Assembly (NCBI GenBank): GCA_963662865.1
Contig: OY759969.1
Coordinates: forward strand, 930,001 to 994,000
From: JAJDYQ01 sp963662865
Lineage (GTDB): Bacteria; Pseudomonadota; Gammaproteobacteria; JAJDYQ01
DNA length: 64,000 bases
Direction of reading: 5' to 3'
Part shown: positions 63,834-64,000 of the stretch, piece by piece
Layout: the number at the start of each line of letters is the position of its first letter
Numbering within the stretch: the first letter of the stretch is position 1
The notes under the pieces: model-generated
Database searches by the model: none
Told to the model about the DNA's origin: nothing
The model's input: only the letters and a program-made list of their open reading frames with translations
Position numbers and translations under genes: made by a program

Positions 63834-63970
63834 GGAAGCTCTGAACAATTCCATCCTGGACTTGTAAGAGCACGGAAAACAAAAATGTGATTTTTTGTTA
63901 TTCCTTCCAAAATCAATAGCTTATCGTTATTGATTTTGGCGATACATCCTTGTATCGCCGGGAACTCTTG
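63834..63970 (+). repeat. Interspersed palindromic repeat, copy D
   Basis: Starts GGAAGCTCTGAACAATTCCA and ends CGCCGGGAACTCTTG; inner palindrome AAAATCAATA...TATTGATTTT intact. It begins about 28 bp upstream of the ftsH start codon and is very close to copy A over its whole length. The remaining bases to 64000 show no gene. Confidence 0.8.
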
Positions 63971-64000
63971 ATTAAATCAGAGTTCTCTTAAAATAATTCA

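Noticed and set aside
1..64000. CRISPR array, rRNA operon, riboswitch or complete insertion sequence
   Set aside because: No regularly spaced direct repeats, rRNA sequence, recognised aptamer or intact transposase with terminal repeats was seen on either strand.

Overview
The window is chromosomal DNA of a gammaproteobacterium. The evidence is the conserved blocks fabH-plsX-rpmF-yceD, guaB-guaA with divergent xseA, dedD-folC-accD-trpA-trpB-trpF-truA-fimV-asd-leuB-leuD-leuC, aroC-prmB, and a fourteen-gene nuo operon followed upstream by tRNA-Leu-secG-tpiA-glmM-folP-ftsH. FimV, PrmB and a DedD-like SPOR protein are typical of this class. The genus cannot be fixed from the sequence alone. Nearly all genes lie on the minus strand; only xseA and a protein kinase gene are on the plus strand.

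Layout from left to right. 1-2.7 kb: fatty acid and phospholipid start-up genes with L32 and YceD. 2.75-7.06 kb: an accessory insert with a decayed IS3-type transposase relic, an unknown charged protein, then an SGNH hydrolase, a NodU/CmcH carbamoyltransferase, a 49-residue DUF5989 protein and an SxtJ-like membrane protein. The last three match the sxtI/sxtJ/sxtK gene set of saxitoxin clusters as a module. 7.2-11.8 kb: guaA, guaB, xseA. 11.8-23.4 kb: a rearranged type I restriction-modification island (hsdM, hsdS, a 755-residue membrane protein, a chimeric HsdR-HsdS open frame, darT, darG, a decayed AlbA/ATPase-type gene, full hsdR). 23.7-37.6 kb: cell division, folate, fatty acid, tryptophan, pilus/polarity and leucine genes. 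38-42 kb: a serine/threonine kinase fused to a cyclic-nucleotide-binding-like domain, an MFS transporter, aroC, a small conserved protein and prmB. 43-57.4 kb: complete nuoA-N. 57.4-64 kb: tRNA-Leu(GAG), secG, tpiA, glmM, folP, ftsH, with four copies of an interspersed palindromic repeat.

Functionally, the core is housekeeping metabolism and respiration, arranged in tightly coupled operons with many stop/start overlaps. The two inserts carry the unusual biology: one looks like a module that carbamoylates a surface or secreted product, the other a layered defence locus in which a DNA-ADP-ribosylating toxin-antitoxin pair sits inside a type I restriction system. The restriction island records past recombination: a 679-bp duplication of the hsdR 5' end, fused in frame to the tail of a lost hsdS. 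No CRISPR array, rRNA or complete insertion sequence was seen.
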